Positions 18,546 through 27,614 of a stretch of 52,457 nt of DNA are shown piece after piece; position 1 is the first letter of the stretch, and every line of letters begins with the position of its first letter. The stretch covers positions 1 through 52,457 of the forward strand of contig JAEKNW010000215.1 in the NCBI GenBank assembly GCA_016838885.1. Reading direction: 5' to 3'. Source of the stretch: Candidatus Cloacimonadota bacterium. GTDB taxonomy: Bacteria; Cloacimonadota; Cloacimonadia; Cloacimonadales; JAFGVF01. The notes under the pieces are model-generated. The model was given only the letters and a program-made list of their open reading frames with translations, ran no database searches and was not told the DNA's origin. The translations under genes and the position numbers were made by a program.

Positions 18546-20141
18546 ATGGCTGAGAATAACTTAAATCTAAGAAAAAGAATGATTGTGAATACTATGTCTA
18601 ACTATGGCAAGTTACTTATCGGGATGATGATAACAATCTTCTTAACTCGGGTTTTGTTCTTGGGGTTAAGTCGGGCTGATTATGGATTTTGGGCACTTTT
18701 ATGGTCAATTTTTGGTTATTCCTTGTTATTAGATTTTGGATTTGGTGCTTCTATTCAGAAATATACTTCAGAAAGTGTTGTAACTAAAGACTGGAATAAG
18801 TTCAATAAGATAGTAAGTACAGTCTTTTTCAATTACACCTTTGTCTCGGTTATTATCATGTTAGTTTCAGTGATTTTAGCTTACAATATCCAGCATATAT
18901 TCACCTTTGAATCAGATTCCATCGAATATTACAAGCGAGCTTTGCTAGTCTTTGGTATAGGTTCCTCAATCGTTTTCCCCATAGGCTTTTTTACAGAAAT
19001 CTTACGCGGTATGCAAGCTCTTCACCTTCGCAATATTGTGGAAATCATTGTAGCAATTCTCAATTTCACAGGAATGCTCTTGATAGTCTATTTCTTCAAA
19101 CTAGATAAACCCTTAATCTGGATGGCTATAGTTGCCATCGGCACTACTTTTATCTCAAGTATCCTAATGGGGATGATCTCACACAGACTTATCCCAGAGT
19201 TAAAAATTCGCTGGCGCTTTTATGATAGAAAGATGCTAAAATCAGTAATGGGTTTTTCTATGTATGCTTATTTAATAACCTTTACTAACCTTATTATCTT
19301 TAAAACGGACCAGCTTGTTATCTCAATCTTTGGTTCTGTTGCTTTAGTGGCTATTTATCAAATATCATCTAGGTTAGCTGAAACATTCAGAACTTTCTCA
19401 AAGCAATTTTTAGATAATCTTGGTCCGGTCTCAGCCACCCTTTTTGCTGCCGGTAATAAGAGTAAGATGGCAGAGATTATGATTCAATCAACCCGCTTAA
19501 TGGGCTTCATTTCAACTTTATTTCTAGTCCCTTTGTTAGTCTATGTCAGACCTCTACTCAAGATTTGGTTAGAATTAGAAGACATTACCGGAGTCATTGT
19601 CGCTGTAATTCTCTTACTCTCAATGTATGTATTACTCTTCTATCGATCAACATCTGTTTATATGCTTTTAATGGCTAATGAACAGAAGAAATTAACAAAA
19701 ATTGCCTTGATAGAATGTATAGCAAACCTTGTTCTTAGTGTTTTCTTAATCAAATATTTAGCTACCATAACAGCCTATTTTGGCTATTCCCTACCTGCTA
19801 ATGGAGAGATAATTGGAGTTGCTTTAGGCACTTTTATTCCTAATATTATTCTAGCTGTTACCTTCAATTTACCTATTGCTGTTAAATTCTGTGAAACTTC
19901 ACTCTGGACTTTCTTAAAGACATCTATTCTTAAAACGAAAGTTGCCGGATTGGTCTATATTACAGTAGCCATTGCTCTCTATAAACTTATAGAACCAAGC
20001 AATATCTGGGTAATTCTACTCAATTCAGGCCTTGCTGTAATTGTCTATATTGCTATATTCTACATGATTGGATTTGAAGGCTGGGAAAAAAAGCAACTTA
20101 AAGGATTTATAGCCACAAAGCTTAAATTAAGAAGAGTGTAA
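18546..20141 (+). CDS. Wzx-like lipid-linked oligosaccharide flippase
   Basis: 531 aa, MATE/MOP superfamily, with about 12-14 hydrophobic segments. The N-terminal block SRADYGFWALLWSIFGYSLL followed by DFGFGASIQKYTSE is characteristic of polysaccharide-biosynthesis flippases, and IFKTDQLVISIFG also fits. It would move undecaprenyl-linked repeat units to the periplasmic face, completing a Wzx/Wzy-type pathway with the ligase/polymerase, Wzc-like and Wza-like proteins upstream. It starts two bases after the OmpA lipoprotein gene and is the last clear polysaccharide gene. Confidence 0.92.
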   Translation: MAENNLNLRKRMIVNTMSNYGKLLIGMMITIFLTRVLFLGLSRADYGFWALLWSIFGYSLLLDFGFGASIQKYTSESVVTKDWNKFNKIVSTVFFNYTFVSVIIMLVSVILAYNIQHIFTFESDSIEYYKRALLVFGIGSSIVFPIGFFTEILRGMQALHLRNIVEIIVAILNFTGMLLIVYFFKLDKPLIWMAIVAIGTTFISSILMGMISHRLIPELKIRWRFYDRKMLKSVMGFSMYAYLITFTNLIIFKTDQLVISIFGSVALVAIYQISSRLAETFRTFSKQFLDNLGPVSATLFAAGNKSKMAEIMIQSTRLMGFISTLFLVPLLVYVRPLLKIWLELEDITGVIVAVILLLSMYVLLFYRSTSVYMLLMANEQKKLTKIALIECIANLVLSVFLIKYLATITAYFGYSLPANGEIIGVALGTFIPNIILAVTFNLPIAVKFCETSLWTFLKTSILKTKVAGLVYITVAIALYKLIEPSNIWVILLNSGLAVIVYIAIFYMIGFEGWEKKQLKGFIATKLKLRRV

Positions 20142-20183
20142 TAATTTTAGTCTAGAATAATTACTAACGTCGAAGGAAACAAT

Positions 20184-21095
20184 ATGAAAATCTTAAAACC
20201 GGAAATATTAGGGGTAATTGCCATCTCCATAGCTGCTATAGCATGGGGTTTAGATGGAATAGCCTTAACTCCAAAACTCTATAATTTAGATGTCCCTTTT
20301 GTAGTATTTATGCTACATGTAATCCCGGCTATCTTAATGACCCCATTCTTAGGCAAGTATTGGAAAAACCTGTTAAACTATAAATTTCAGGATGTGTTAA
20401 GTCTGTGGATTCTAGCTTTTTTTGGTGGTGCCTTAGGGACTATTTCTATTGTAAAAGCACTATTTTTAGTCAAATTTGATCATCTGTCAGTGATTGTCAT
20501 TTTACAGAAACTTCAACCTCTTTTTGCTATAATATTAGCTATGATTTTTCTAAAGGAAAGGCCAAACAAGCAGTTTTGGATATGGGCATTTATTGCTTTA
20601 TTAGGAGGATATTTTCTTACTTTTGAGTTTCATCTACCAAAAGTTTCTCAGCAAGCTAATCTTATTGAAGCTTCTTTGTATTCCTTATTGGCAGCCTTTT
20701 CATTTGGAGCCGGAACTGTATTTAGTAAGAGATCTTTATCTCGCCTAAACTTTAAGGAAGTTACCTATTTTAGATACTTCTTCACCTCCATAATTGTCGG
20801 CCTTTTTGTTTTCACAAGTGGGAAGATGGGTTATTTTCAGCTGGTAACAAAAGTAAATTGGTTTTATTTATTCTTGATATCCTTAACAGTCGGCATCGGG
20901 TCAATCTTTTTATATAATTATGGACTAAAGCGGGTAAAAGCAATAGTCTCTACCATCGCAGAACTACTTTTTCCTATATCATCAATCTTTTTCGATTATG
21001 TGATTAATGGTAACAAGCTCTCTCTAATCCAGATGATAAGTGCTGGGGTAATGGTCTTGGCGATAATTAGGATTAGCAAGCAATACTCCCATTAG
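20184..21095 (+). CDS. EamA/DMT-family transporter
   Basis: 303 aa with ten predicted membrane segments in two EamA repeats (about 5-142 and 158-300). ITVAW-like IAAIAWGLDGI at the start and KLQPLFAIILAMIFLKERP at the end of repeat one are typical drug/metabolite-transporter sequences. The substrate is unknown. The gap of 42 bases from the flippase gene, with a GAAGGA site, leaves open whether it belongs to the polysaccharide operon. Confidence 0.88.
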   Translation: MKILKPEILGVIAISIAAIAWGLDGIALTPKLYNLDVPFVVFMLHVIPAILMTPFLGKYWKNLLNYKFQDVLSLWILAFFGGALGTISIVKALFLVKFDHLSVIVILQKLQPLFAIILAMIFLKERPNKQFWIWAFIALLGGYFLTFEFHLPKVSQQANLIEASLYSLLAAFSFGAGTVFSKRSLSRLNFKEVTYFRYFFTSIIVGLFVFTSGKMGYFQLVTKVNWFYLFLISLTVGIGSIFLYNYGLKRVKAIVSTIAELLFPISSIFFDYVINGNKLSLIQMISAGVMVLAIIRISKQYSH

Positions 21096-21198
21096 GTTTG
21101 AGTTTTGTGATTAATATTGACTAAATAAATGTGGTTAAATAATTGGTATTGACTATTATTATAGAAGTAAAAAAAATAACCTATAAAATGGAGGAACG

Positions 21199-21429
21199 AT
21201 GTTAGATAAGAAAAGAGTACAAGAAGTTCTTGATATGGTAAGACCTTCTTTACAAGCTGATGGTGGTGATTGCGAATTAGTTAATGTTCGTGAAGATAAC
21301 GTGATAGAAGTTAGATTACAAGGTGCCTGTGGTTCATGTCCTATGGCTACATTAACCTTGAAAGCCGGTATTGAAAGAGTATTGAAAGATGAGATACCAG
21401 AAGTCAAAGAAGTAATTCAAGTAAGATAA
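21199..21429 (+). CDS. NifU C-terminal-like Fe-S scaffold (NFU)
   Basis: 76 aa, a stand-alone NifU C-terminal domain. [12 protein letters not shown] and the cluster-binding CGSCPM (CxxC) are diagnostic. It assembles or transfers [4Fe-4S] clusters in the cytosol. A strong GGAGG site precedes the ATG, and a rho-independent terminator follows 11 bases after the stop, so it is probably a short transcript of its own. The 100-base upstream gap is very AT-rich with TTGACT at 21149, but no convincing -10 at normal spacing. Confidence 0.93.
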   Translation: MLDKKRVQEVLDMVRPSLQADGGDCELVNVREDNVIEVRLQGACGSCPMATLTLKAGIERVLKDEIPEVKEVIQVR

Positions 21430-21440
21430 ATTAGTTAGAT

Positions 21441-21485
21441 AAAGATGTTTTATTTTTGATTATCAAGAGTAAAACATCTTTTTTT
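21441..21485 (+). terminator. Rho-independent terminator after nfu
   Basis: A perfect 12-bp stem, AAAGATGTTTTA (21441-21452) with its complement (21470-21481), runs into a T tract. It sits between the NifU-like gene and nadE. It overlaps the TTG codon at 21456 that could formally open the nadE frame, which argues that the true nadE start is the downstream ATG at 21498. Confidence 0.85.
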
Positions 21486-21497
21486 CTTGGAGATAAT

Positions 21498-22271
21498 ATG
21501 AGAAATAGAGATTTGAATTTTGAGATTATCAGGATTGTCGATTTCATCAAAACTATGATTAAGAATTCTGGTTTACCCAAGCTAATTATTGGTTTATCCG
21601 GTGGGATAGACTCAGCACTTTCAGCAGCATTAGCGGTTGAAGCAATAGGTAAAGAGAATGTGATTGGTCTTATGCTTCCCTATAAGGATAGTTCTCAGGC
21701 TAGTTTCGATGATGCCAAAACAGTAGCTGATCATTTAGGAATAAAGTACCATAAGGTAGAGATAACTTCCATGGTTGATGCTTATTTTTCAGCTTATGAG
21801 CGTGATGCAGATGCTTTAAGAAGAGGTAATTGCATGGCAAGAATGAGAATGATTGTCTTATATGATTTCTCAGCCAAATACCGCGGTTTAGTAGTTGGAA
21901 CTGGAAACAAATCTGAGCTCCTAACAGGTTATTGCACCCAATATGGAGATTCTGCCTGTGCTTTCGAGCCAATCGGTCATCTTTATAAAACCGAAGTGTG
22001 GGAGATGGCGCGAATTCTTAATATCCCTGATGTGGTAATAAATAAAAAGCCTACAGCAGATTTATGGTCTAACCAGACTGATGAGCAGGAGATGGGTATC
22101 ACTTATGTGCAATTAGATGAAGTATTATATCTTAAATATGAGTTAGCTTTATCTAATGAGCAAATGTTGAAGGAAGGACTTACTTCTCAAGATTTGATGA
22201 TTGTTGAAAAGCTCTATAATAATTCAAAATTTAAAAGAGTTATGCCCCCAATGTTAGAGGAGATAGATTGA
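21498..22271 (+). CDS. nadE: NH3-dependent NAD synthetase
   Basis: 257 aa from the chosen ATG. It converts deamido-NAD to NAD with ammonia and ATP. The PP-loop IIGLSGGIDSALSAALA, the LPYKDSS region and VVGTGNKSELLTGYCTQYGD are diagnostic, and KKPTADLWSNQTDEQEMG closes the active site. There is no glutaminase domain, so it is the short form. The ATG at 21498 has a TTGGAG site; the longer frame from TTG 21456 runs through the terminator hairpin and is unlikely. The TGA overlaps the TTG start of the next gene. Confidence 0.95.
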   Translation: MRNRDLNFEIIRIVDFIKTMIKNSGLPKLIIGLSGGIDSALSAALAVEAIGKENVIGLMLPYKDSSQASFDDAKTVADHLGIKYHKVEITSMVDAYFSAYERDADALRRGNCMARMRMIVLYDFSAKYRGLVVGTGNKSELLTGYCTQYGDSACAFEPIGHLYKTEVWEMARILNIPDVVINKKPTADLWSNQTDEQEMGITYVQLDEVLYLKYELALSNEQMLKEGLTSQDLMIVEKLYNNSKFKRVMPPMLEEID

Positions 22272-23479
22272 GTTTATTTAAGAAAAACAGATGTAAGTTA
22301 TGTAAGGAAGAGAGAGGGGTAAGAGAATGTCCCAGAAGTGGTAAGACAATATGTTGGCACTGCTGTAATCAGATGAGAAGTGATATGCAATGCCCTGATC
22401 TTTGTTCATATCATCTTCCACCCCAGAAAAACTTAGAGTTCAATATAAAATCTGATTCATTACAAGAATCTAATGCTTTAGTCCTAAGGCTTTTTGATCT
22501 TTGGGGAATGAAGGTTCATCCGGAAATAGACGAGCTAGCACCTATTGAATTAGCCCAAACAGAAGAGGGACGAGAAAAATTAGAGACATATTTTTCTAAG
22601 ATAAAGTTTTTAAACACTCTCCCCATTAATAAAATAAGGCAGAAACTGCAACTCCCAGCTATAGATCTTCCTTCTGACAATGATTTTGAGAAGCATGCTA
22701 CAGAAATAATGACTATCTTAGCAGATCAAGATTGGGATGCTCTGATAAAATATTATTATCATCAAGAAGAACTTCAATCGCAAGAAAATAGGGACTTATT
22801 TATTAATAGAAATAAAAAGTTCAGAGTTTTTAAGAAAATTAAAGAATTCTCCCTAATCAGCTCTTCCTTGAATGATGAAGCAAAAGAAGCTCTTGTTCAT
22901 TTTGATGTTAATAAGAAAGCAGAACTTACCATCAATATGATTAAAATTGGTGGTGAATGGAAAATGAAGAGTAGAATAATCGGCCAACCTCAACTTTTTT
23001 ATGGGGAAGATACTGCTATTAAGCATATTGCCACCCTATTAAGTAAGAACGAAATGGACGAAGTTTTTACGCTATGCGAGCAATATCGTACCATCTATCC
23101 TGATTCAGCAGATATTGAATACTATTGGGGACTCTACCACTCGATTTCAGAAAATGTTAAAGAAGCCCGTAAGCACTTCGAAATCTCATATATATTAGAC
23201 CCAACTTTTGCTGAACCTCTCTACAATATCGGCTTTATCTATCAGGTTGAACATAAGAATGATAAAGCCCGTGAGATTTATTATCGTGTATTAGAGCTTG
23301 ATCCTAATGAAGTTAAGAGTATAAATAACTTAGCTATTTTACATATTGAAAAGAAAGAATGGAAAGAAGCTTTAACTTACCTGGAAAAATGTATAAAAAT
23401 AAATCCTGATTATGATATTGCCCAAAAGAATTATGATATTGTGAAAAGAAAGTTGCAAGGAGATGGTCTAGATATCTAA
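22268..23479 (+). CDS. Zinc-finger/TPR protein
   Basis: 403 aa from a TTG start overlapping the nadE stop. The first 45 residues hold a cysteine-rich zinc-ribbon-like cluster (CKLC, CWHCC, CPDLC). The middle (about 125-245) looks like a small alpha/beta domain with a charged loop, perhaps NTF2-like. The C-terminal 130 residues are TPR repeats (AEPLYNIGFIYQVEHKNDKA and SINNLAILHIEKKEWKEA). It is probably a cytosolic protein-interaction factor. I do not recognise a named family. Overlaps with both neighbours put it in a nadE-ribD operon. Confidence 0.75.
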   Translation: MSLFKKNRCKLCKEERGVRECPRSGKTICWHCCNQMRSDMQCPDLCSYHLPPQKNLEFNIKSDSLQESNALVLRLFDLWGMKVHPEIDELAPIELAQTEEGREKLETYFSKIKFLNTLPINKIRQKLQLPAIDLPSDNDFEKHATEIMTILADQDWDALIKYYYHQEELQSQENRDLFINRNKKFRVFKKIKEFSLISSSLNDEAKEALVHFDVNKKAELTINMIKIGGEWKMKSRIIGQPQLFYGEDTAIKHIATLLSKNEMDEVFTLCEQYRTIYPDSADIEYYWGLYHSISENVKEARKHFEISYILDPTFAEPLYNIGFIYQVEHKNDKAREIYYRVLELDPNEVKSINNLAILHIEKKEWKEALTYLEKCIKINPDYDIAQKNYDIVKRKLQGDGLDI

Positions 23480-24567
23480 TGAATTTAAAATATCTCAAAC
23501 AAGCTATTCAATTAGCAGAGAATGCTCGCGGAAAATGCTCTCCAAATCCCTTTGTGGGTTGCCTTATCATTAAAGATGATAAGCTGGTTGGACAAGGATT
23601 TACTCAGCCTTGGGGACAAGATCATGCAGAAGTTCAAGCCCTCAAAGAAGCAGGTCAACTTGCTCAAGGAGCAGATCTATATGTTACCCTCGAGCCATGT
23701 TCTCATTATGGAAAGACCCCTCCTTGTGCTACAGCAATTATTAAAGCCGGGATTAAACGCGTATTTATCGGGATTAAAGACCCAAATCCGCAAGTCTCAG
23801 GGCGGGGGATAGCTATGTTGGAAGAAGCTGGGATTGAAGTTACCTCTGGTCTTATGGTTGCTGAGATTACTCACCAGTTGGAATATTTTCTTACTTATAT
23901 TCAAAGAGACAGGCCTTTTGTCTTTATCAAAAGTGCTGTCTCAATAGATGGGAAAATAGCAGATGAGCTTGGTAATTCTAAATGGATAACTAATGCCAAA
24001 TCACGGGAACGTGTTCATCGCTTAAGAGCTGAAGCGGATGCCATTATTACCGGGGTTACCACAGTGAATCAAGATGATGCTATGTTCAATGTGCGATTAG
24101 ATAACTATGAGGGTAAGCAACCTCTTAGAATAGTCTTAGATTATGATTTAGAAATAAATCTAAATACTAAACTAGTCAAATCAGCTCATGAAATTAAGAC
24201 TATAATCTACACTTCCCAAGAAAATACATCTTCGCCTAAAGCAGATATTTTGAAAAAGAATAACATAGAAATTAGATGGTCTAAAAGTGTAGGCAATAAC
24301 TTCATCCTTAAGCATATTCTCAAGGATCTTAAATTAGAATATATCTCAGTAGTAATGGTTGAAGCAGGTCCACGTTTGGTCTCATCTTTTATCAGAGAAA
24401 ACCTTGTGGATAAACTCTATTATTTTATAGCACCAAGTCTTATCGGAGGAAGTAATTCTGCCTTTAAAGATGTTGGTGTGGCAAATATCTCTGACCAAAA
24501 AAAACTAAAACTATTCTCATCAGAAAATATTGACGGAGATATCTTGTTAATATATTATTTTGCTTAA
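23479..24567 (+). CDS. ribD: Bifunctional riboflavin deaminase/reductase
   Basis: 362 aa, normal for RibD. The N-terminal deaminase (about 1-145) has HAEVQAL and EPCSHYGKTPPC, the zinc site, with GIKDPNPQVSGRG. The C-terminal reductase (about 150-362) begins RPFVFIKSAVSIDGKIAD and contains VMVEAGPRLVSSFI. It carries out two steps of riboflavin synthesis from the GTP-derived pyrimidine. No other rib gene is in the window. The ATG overlaps the upstream TAA by one base, and the 3' end overlaps the convergent SpoIID-like gene by four bases. Confidence 0.95.
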   Translation: MNLKYLKQAIQLAENARGKCSPNPFVGCLIIKDDKLVGQGFTQPWGQDHAEVQALKEAGQLAQGADLYVTLEPCSHYGKTPPCATAIIKAGIKRVFIGIKDPNPQVSGRGIAMLEEAGIEVTSGLMVAEITHQLEYFLTYIQRDRPFVFIKSAVSIDGKIADELGNSKWITNAKSRERVHRLRAEADAIITGVTTVNQDDAMFNVRLDNYEGKQPLRIVLDYDLEINLNTKLVKSAHEIKTIIYTSQENTSSPKADILKKNNIEIRWSKSVGNNFILKHILKDLKLEYISVVMVEAGPRLVSSFIRENLVDKLYYFIAPSLIGGSNSAFKDVGVANISDQKKLKLFSSENIDGDILLIYYFA

Positions 24568-25817
24568 TCAAATAGCATTTCTAATTCATCCTTGCCGGTA
24601 GAATCAAAGAAATAGTCCGATGTTATCTCACACCCAGGGTAATAGTGTTTGATTATTCTGCTATAATCCCAGCCTGCATAAGATTTTAAATATCCCCCTG
24701 ATTGACAAAAACCTACTCCATGACCATAACCTTTTCCTTGGATAATGAAGTTATTGCCACTAACTTTAATAATAGCTAAAGTAGAAGGAATCCCTCCTAG
24801 AATAGCTCTTATCCTATCCTGAGATGTAATTGTTTCCTTACCCTGAGAAGTATTAAAAGTGATTTTGTTAATCCTTCCTGAATTATCACGAGAATCAACT
24901 TTAGCTGAATATACTTTGGAAAACTTACCCCTATTAGCAACAGTATTCATGGCTACAGTTCGTTTCCACTGATAGCTGTCTTTAATCCAATTAGGAAGTT
25001 TGGTGTAGTGAGGGTAAACTTTAGCCGGGTCCTTCTTGATCCAATCTTCCACATTTCGATAAGTGCTCATATCTTTCCCTTTCAGATAATCGATATCAGC
25101 TTTATCTTTCAAGTAAGGATAACCCTTCCCACCCCAAACTTGCTCTACATTAGCTAGATAACCACCTCCATAACTGTTAAAAGGAGTGAAGGCAACTTGG
25201 CCTTGATGAGTAACTAGCATGTAGGCTGTGGCATTTGAGGCATCAATCACGTTTTGAGGTACTTTCTTGCTTGTATTAAAGACTTGAGAATAGGTATCTG
25301 CCCGTAAATCCCATGGATAACGGTTGTTCTTCATGGATTCATAGATAGCGTAAGAGCGAGCAATAATGGCTTGAGATTTTAAAGCTTCAGCCGGAGCTCC
25401 TGAACCAATTTCACTCATTACCACGAACCTGGTGTAAGATTCTAAATTCATTAAATTCATTACAGCAATCTTGCCCTTATGCTCACGAATATGAATATCA
25501 CCGGAAAATTGTTGCTTATTATTACCTGCTAAGTAAAAGTTACCGGTTATCGAGATTTCTAGCTTATAGGCTTCATCTTTAAAAGTTTCTCTATCTAATT
25601 TTAAGGTAATCATGCCCTGAGATAAGTTATGGATTCTCAAACTTTTACTTTGATATTCACTACCATTTACAAATACTAAACCATCTGTGGTCAGGTTGAT
25701 ATCATTATCTAATTTTACCAGTATTTTTAAAAATACTTCATTCCCTATCGTCATATAGGCAGGTAATTTTGAAACTAGCAAAAGTAAAATTATAAAAAGA
25801 GTTCTTCTTTTATTCAT
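24564..25817 (-). CDS. SpoIID/LytB-domain secreted protein
   Basis: 417 aa with a signal peptide (about 1-20). The SpoIID domain (about 120-405) shows LKSQAIIARSYAIY, FNSYGGGYLANVEQVWGG and GYGHGVGFCQSGGY, which is close to the full family pattern including the conserved Gly-rich end. SpoIID of Bacillus is a lytic transglycosylase acting on denuded glycan; in non-sporulating bacteria such proteins act in cell-wall remodelling or as amidase modulators. The ATG has an AAGGA site and a good promoter upstream. It is convergent with ribD. Confidence 0.9.
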   Translation of the reverse strand: MNKRRTLFIILLLLVSKLPAYMTIGNEVFLKILVKLDNDINLTTDGLVFVNGSEYQSKSLRIHNLSQGMITLKLDRETFKDEAYKLEISITGNFYLAGNNKQQFSGDIHIREHKGKIAVMNLMNLESYTRFVVMSEIGSGAPAEALKSQAIIARSYAIYESMKNNRYPWDLRADTYSQVFNTSKKVPQNVIDASNATAYMLVTHQGQVAFTPFNSYGGGYLANVEQVWGGKGYPYLKDKADIDYLKGKDMSTYRNVEDWIKKDPAKVYPHYTKLPNWIKDSYQWKRTVAMNTVANRGKFSKVYSAKVDSRDNSGRINKITFNTSQGKETITSQDRIRAILGGIPSTLAIIKVSGNNFIIQGKGYGHGVGFCQSGGYLKSYAGWDYSRIIKHYYPGCEITSDYFFDSTGKDELEMLFD

Positions 25818-25847
25818 TAATGAATCCTTATTCTCATGATGTTTACC

Positions 25848-25876
25848 ACTTTACTCAATATGTAAATTGATGTCAA
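25848..25876 (-). promoter_or_regulatory. Sigma70-like promoter of the SpoIID gene
   Basis: On the minus strand TTGACA (25871-25876) and TAAAGT (25848-25853) are spaced by 17 bp, about 30 bp before the SpoIID-like ATG. The -35 is perfect and the -10 matches at four positions. Confidence 0.6.
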
Positions 25877-25915
25877 GTAATTGTGCTTTGGATTTACTTC
25901 GAGAGGGCTTATTAA

Positions 25916-26380
25916 CTGGGAGTACCACTGGGAACGCCACTGGGAGCGCCTTCATCCCTGAAGGCAAAAAGATGAATGCCGGCAAGATGCTCTTGTGGAG
26001 TGGAAGCGTCCCGCTTCCACAACCAAGCTTTATCAAACTTGGTTAAATCTGGCGGCAAGATGCCCCCAGTCCATATCCCCTCGTTTCAGCTAGCAGGAGA
26101 TTGACAGCTGAGATACATTCTGGCAACAAGTGGTATGGAGTGGAAGCACCCTTGCTTCCACAACCAAGCTTTTCAAAGCTTGGTGAAATCTGGCGGCAAG
26201 ATGCCCCCAGTCCATATTCCCTCGCTTCAGCTAGCAGGAGATTGATAGTTGGGATACATTCTGGCGACCAGTGGTATGGAGTGGAAGCGTTTCTGGGAGC
26301 ATCACTGGGAGCGCCTTCATCCATGAAGGCAAAAAGATGAATGCCAGCAAGATGCTGGCGCTCCCAGTGGCGCTCCCAGG
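25916..26380. repeat. Composite repeat array, left of the DGR
   Basis: Non-coding array. It starts with a tail module (25916-25994), followed by tandem copies of a roughly 140-bp unit (25995-26133 and 26134-26274) that each begin TGGAGTGGAAGC. The unit contains a CAAGCTT/AAGCTTGG hairpin and the sequence GGCGGCAAGATGCCCCCAGT. A third partial copy and a full tail module (26275-26380) close the array. The tail module is itself an inverted repeat of CTGGGAGCGCC and GGCGCTCCCAG flanking smaller hairpins. The same array lies at 32774-33268 and one short copy at 48515. ORFs on both strands here are translations of repeat and I reject them. Confidence 0.9.
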
Positions 26381-26415
26381 GTTTTCAAAAAGACTATATT
26401 GTTTTAAAATTTTAT

Positions 26416-26443
26416 TTGACAACTTTGCACTAAGATCAATAAT
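26416..26443 (+). promoter_or_regulatory. Sigma70-like promoter of the DGR target gene
   Basis: TTGACA (26416-26421) and AATAAT (26438-26443) spaced by 16 bp, 21 bp before the target ATG. The 5' leader would be only about 15 nt and would consist mainly of the GGAGG site. The promoter begins right after the repeat array ends. Confidence 0.6.
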
Positions 26444-26464
26444 TTGATCAAATGTGGAGGAATT

Positions 26465-27598
26465 ATGAAAAAAATATTTCTATTTATATTGTTTGGAGCT
26501 GTATCAGCTCTAATGGCAAACAATGTTCCTGTGGTATCTAATATTTCAGCTTCACAGCGAGGAGATGGAAGTTATATTGTAGATATTTACTATAATGTGC
26601 ATGATGCTGATGGAGACCCAATGACAATTACTTTACAAGTCTCTCCTGATAGTGGATTGACCTGGACTTTTAGCTGTACTCAAATCTCAGGTGATGTTGG
26701 AGCTAATATTTATTCCGGTAATAATAAGCATATTGTCTGGAATTTAGGCTCAGAACATCCCAATATTGCAGGTAATAGTTTTAAGTTTAGAATCAATGCT
26801 TATGATGGTATTGATGTTGACCCATTTGACTGGAGTTATGTAAGTGCCGGTACTTATACATGGGGACAAAATGACCAAATGCAAACTCTTGATTATGATT
26901 ATATGATAATGACCTATGAAGTAACAAATGCCCAATATAAGCAGTTTCTTGATGAAGCCCTAGGTATGGGAACAGCATGGATTTCGGGTAATTATGTTCA
27001 GGCTTATTATCCTGGTGATGAACATATCTCAGCAGGTAATCAAAATCTCTATGCTTTGGGTACACCATCTTCTTACAAATATGCTCAAATTTCATTTTAT
27101 GAAGGTGATTTTTATATTAATGAGCCAAGTGGTTATAACGATGGAGATTTTGACAACCATCCTGTAGTTTATGTAACATGGTTTGGTGCTTGGGCTTTTG
27201 CTCAGCATTATGATTTACGGCTTCCCACAGAACAAGAATGGGAAAAAGCGGCTAGAGCTTCTACAGGATATGAATATCCTTGGGGAAATTCATTAAGTGG
27301 TAATAGAGCTAACTATCGTGATTCAGGAGATCCCTGGGATAATGGAACAAGCCCGGTTGGTTATTATAATGGACAAAATGGGACTATAGACAGTCCTTCT
27401 CCTTATGGACTATATGATATGTGTGGCAATGTTCATGATTGGACTGATAGCTGGTATAATTCTGCCAATCGAGTCTTGCGTGGCGGTATTTGGGGCTACA
27501 GCTCTTACTACGACTATTTACGCTCGTGGTACCGCTACTACTACACTCCGACAAACAGCAGCTACAGCATCGGTTTTCGATGTGCCAGGACTCCATAA
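26465..27598 (+). CDS. DGR target: secreted FGE-sulfatase/C-type-lectin-fold protein
   Basis: 377 aa. The ATG at 26465 is chosen for its GGAGG site and because the signal peptide KKIFLFILFGAVSALMA then starts at residue 2; an upstream in-frame ATG (26444) has no ribosome site. Residues about 22-125 form an Ig/FN3-like domain (PVVSNISASQRGDGSYIVDI). Residues about 130-377 form an FGE-sulfatase domain: NAQYKQF, RLPTEQEWEKAAR, YPWGN, YGLYDMCGNVHDW, and VLRGG...GFRCAR. In this superfamily the last segment carries the binding face of the C-type-lectin fold, and here it is the DGR variable repeat. The catalytic cysteines of true FGE are not evident, so it is probably a ligand-binding surface protein. 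Avd and RT genes follow on the same strand. Confidence 0.93.
   Translation: MKKIFLFILFGAVSALMANNVPVVSNISASQRGDGSYIVDIYYNVHDADGDPMTITLQVSPDSGLTWTFSCTQISGDVGANIYSGNNKHIVWNLGSEHPNIAGNSFKFRINAYDGIDVDPFDWSYVSAGTYTWGQNDQMQTLDYDYMIMTYEVTNAQYKQFLDEALGMGTAWISGNYVQAYYPGDEHISAGNQNLYALGTPSSYKYAQISFYEGDFYINEPSGYNDGDFDNHPVVYVTWFGAWAFAQHYDLRLPTEQEWEKAARASTGYEYPWGNSLSGNRANYRDSGDPWDNGTSPVGYYNGQNGTIDSPSPYGLYDMCGNVHDWTDSWYNSANRVLRGGIWGYSSYYDYLRSWYRYYYTPTNSSYSIGFRCARTP
27463..27587 (+). other. DGR variable repeat (VR)
   Basis: 125 bp, aligned without gaps to the template repeat at 29135 (constant offset of 1672). 110 positions are identical and 15 differ; each differing site is A in the template. In the target frame the template has 14 AAY (Asn) codons. 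Thirteen of these are changed in the VR, giving eight Tyr, three Ser, one Gly and one Ile; a TCA to TCT change is silent. The changes are ten A-to-T and five A-to-G. The unvaried 3' part (ATCGGTTTTCGATGTGCC) probably acts as the initiation-of-homing region. The VR ends three codons before the stop. Confidence 0.97.
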
Positions 27599-27614
27599 TG
27601 GACCCTTGTGATTT

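Noticed and set aside
21456-21497. Upstream TTG start for nadE
   Set aside because: It lies within the terminator hairpin and lacks a ribosome site; ATG 21498 has TTGGAG.
25851-26422. Several ORFs on both strands left of the DGR
   Set aside because: They are translations of the tandem composite repeats; the same frames recur at 32901-33311 and 48338-48619, with no ribosome sites or domain pattern.
26444-26464. Upstream ATG start for the DGR target
   Set aside because: It has no ribosome site, overlaps the promoter and would put seven extra residues before the signal peptide; ATG 26465 has GGAGG.
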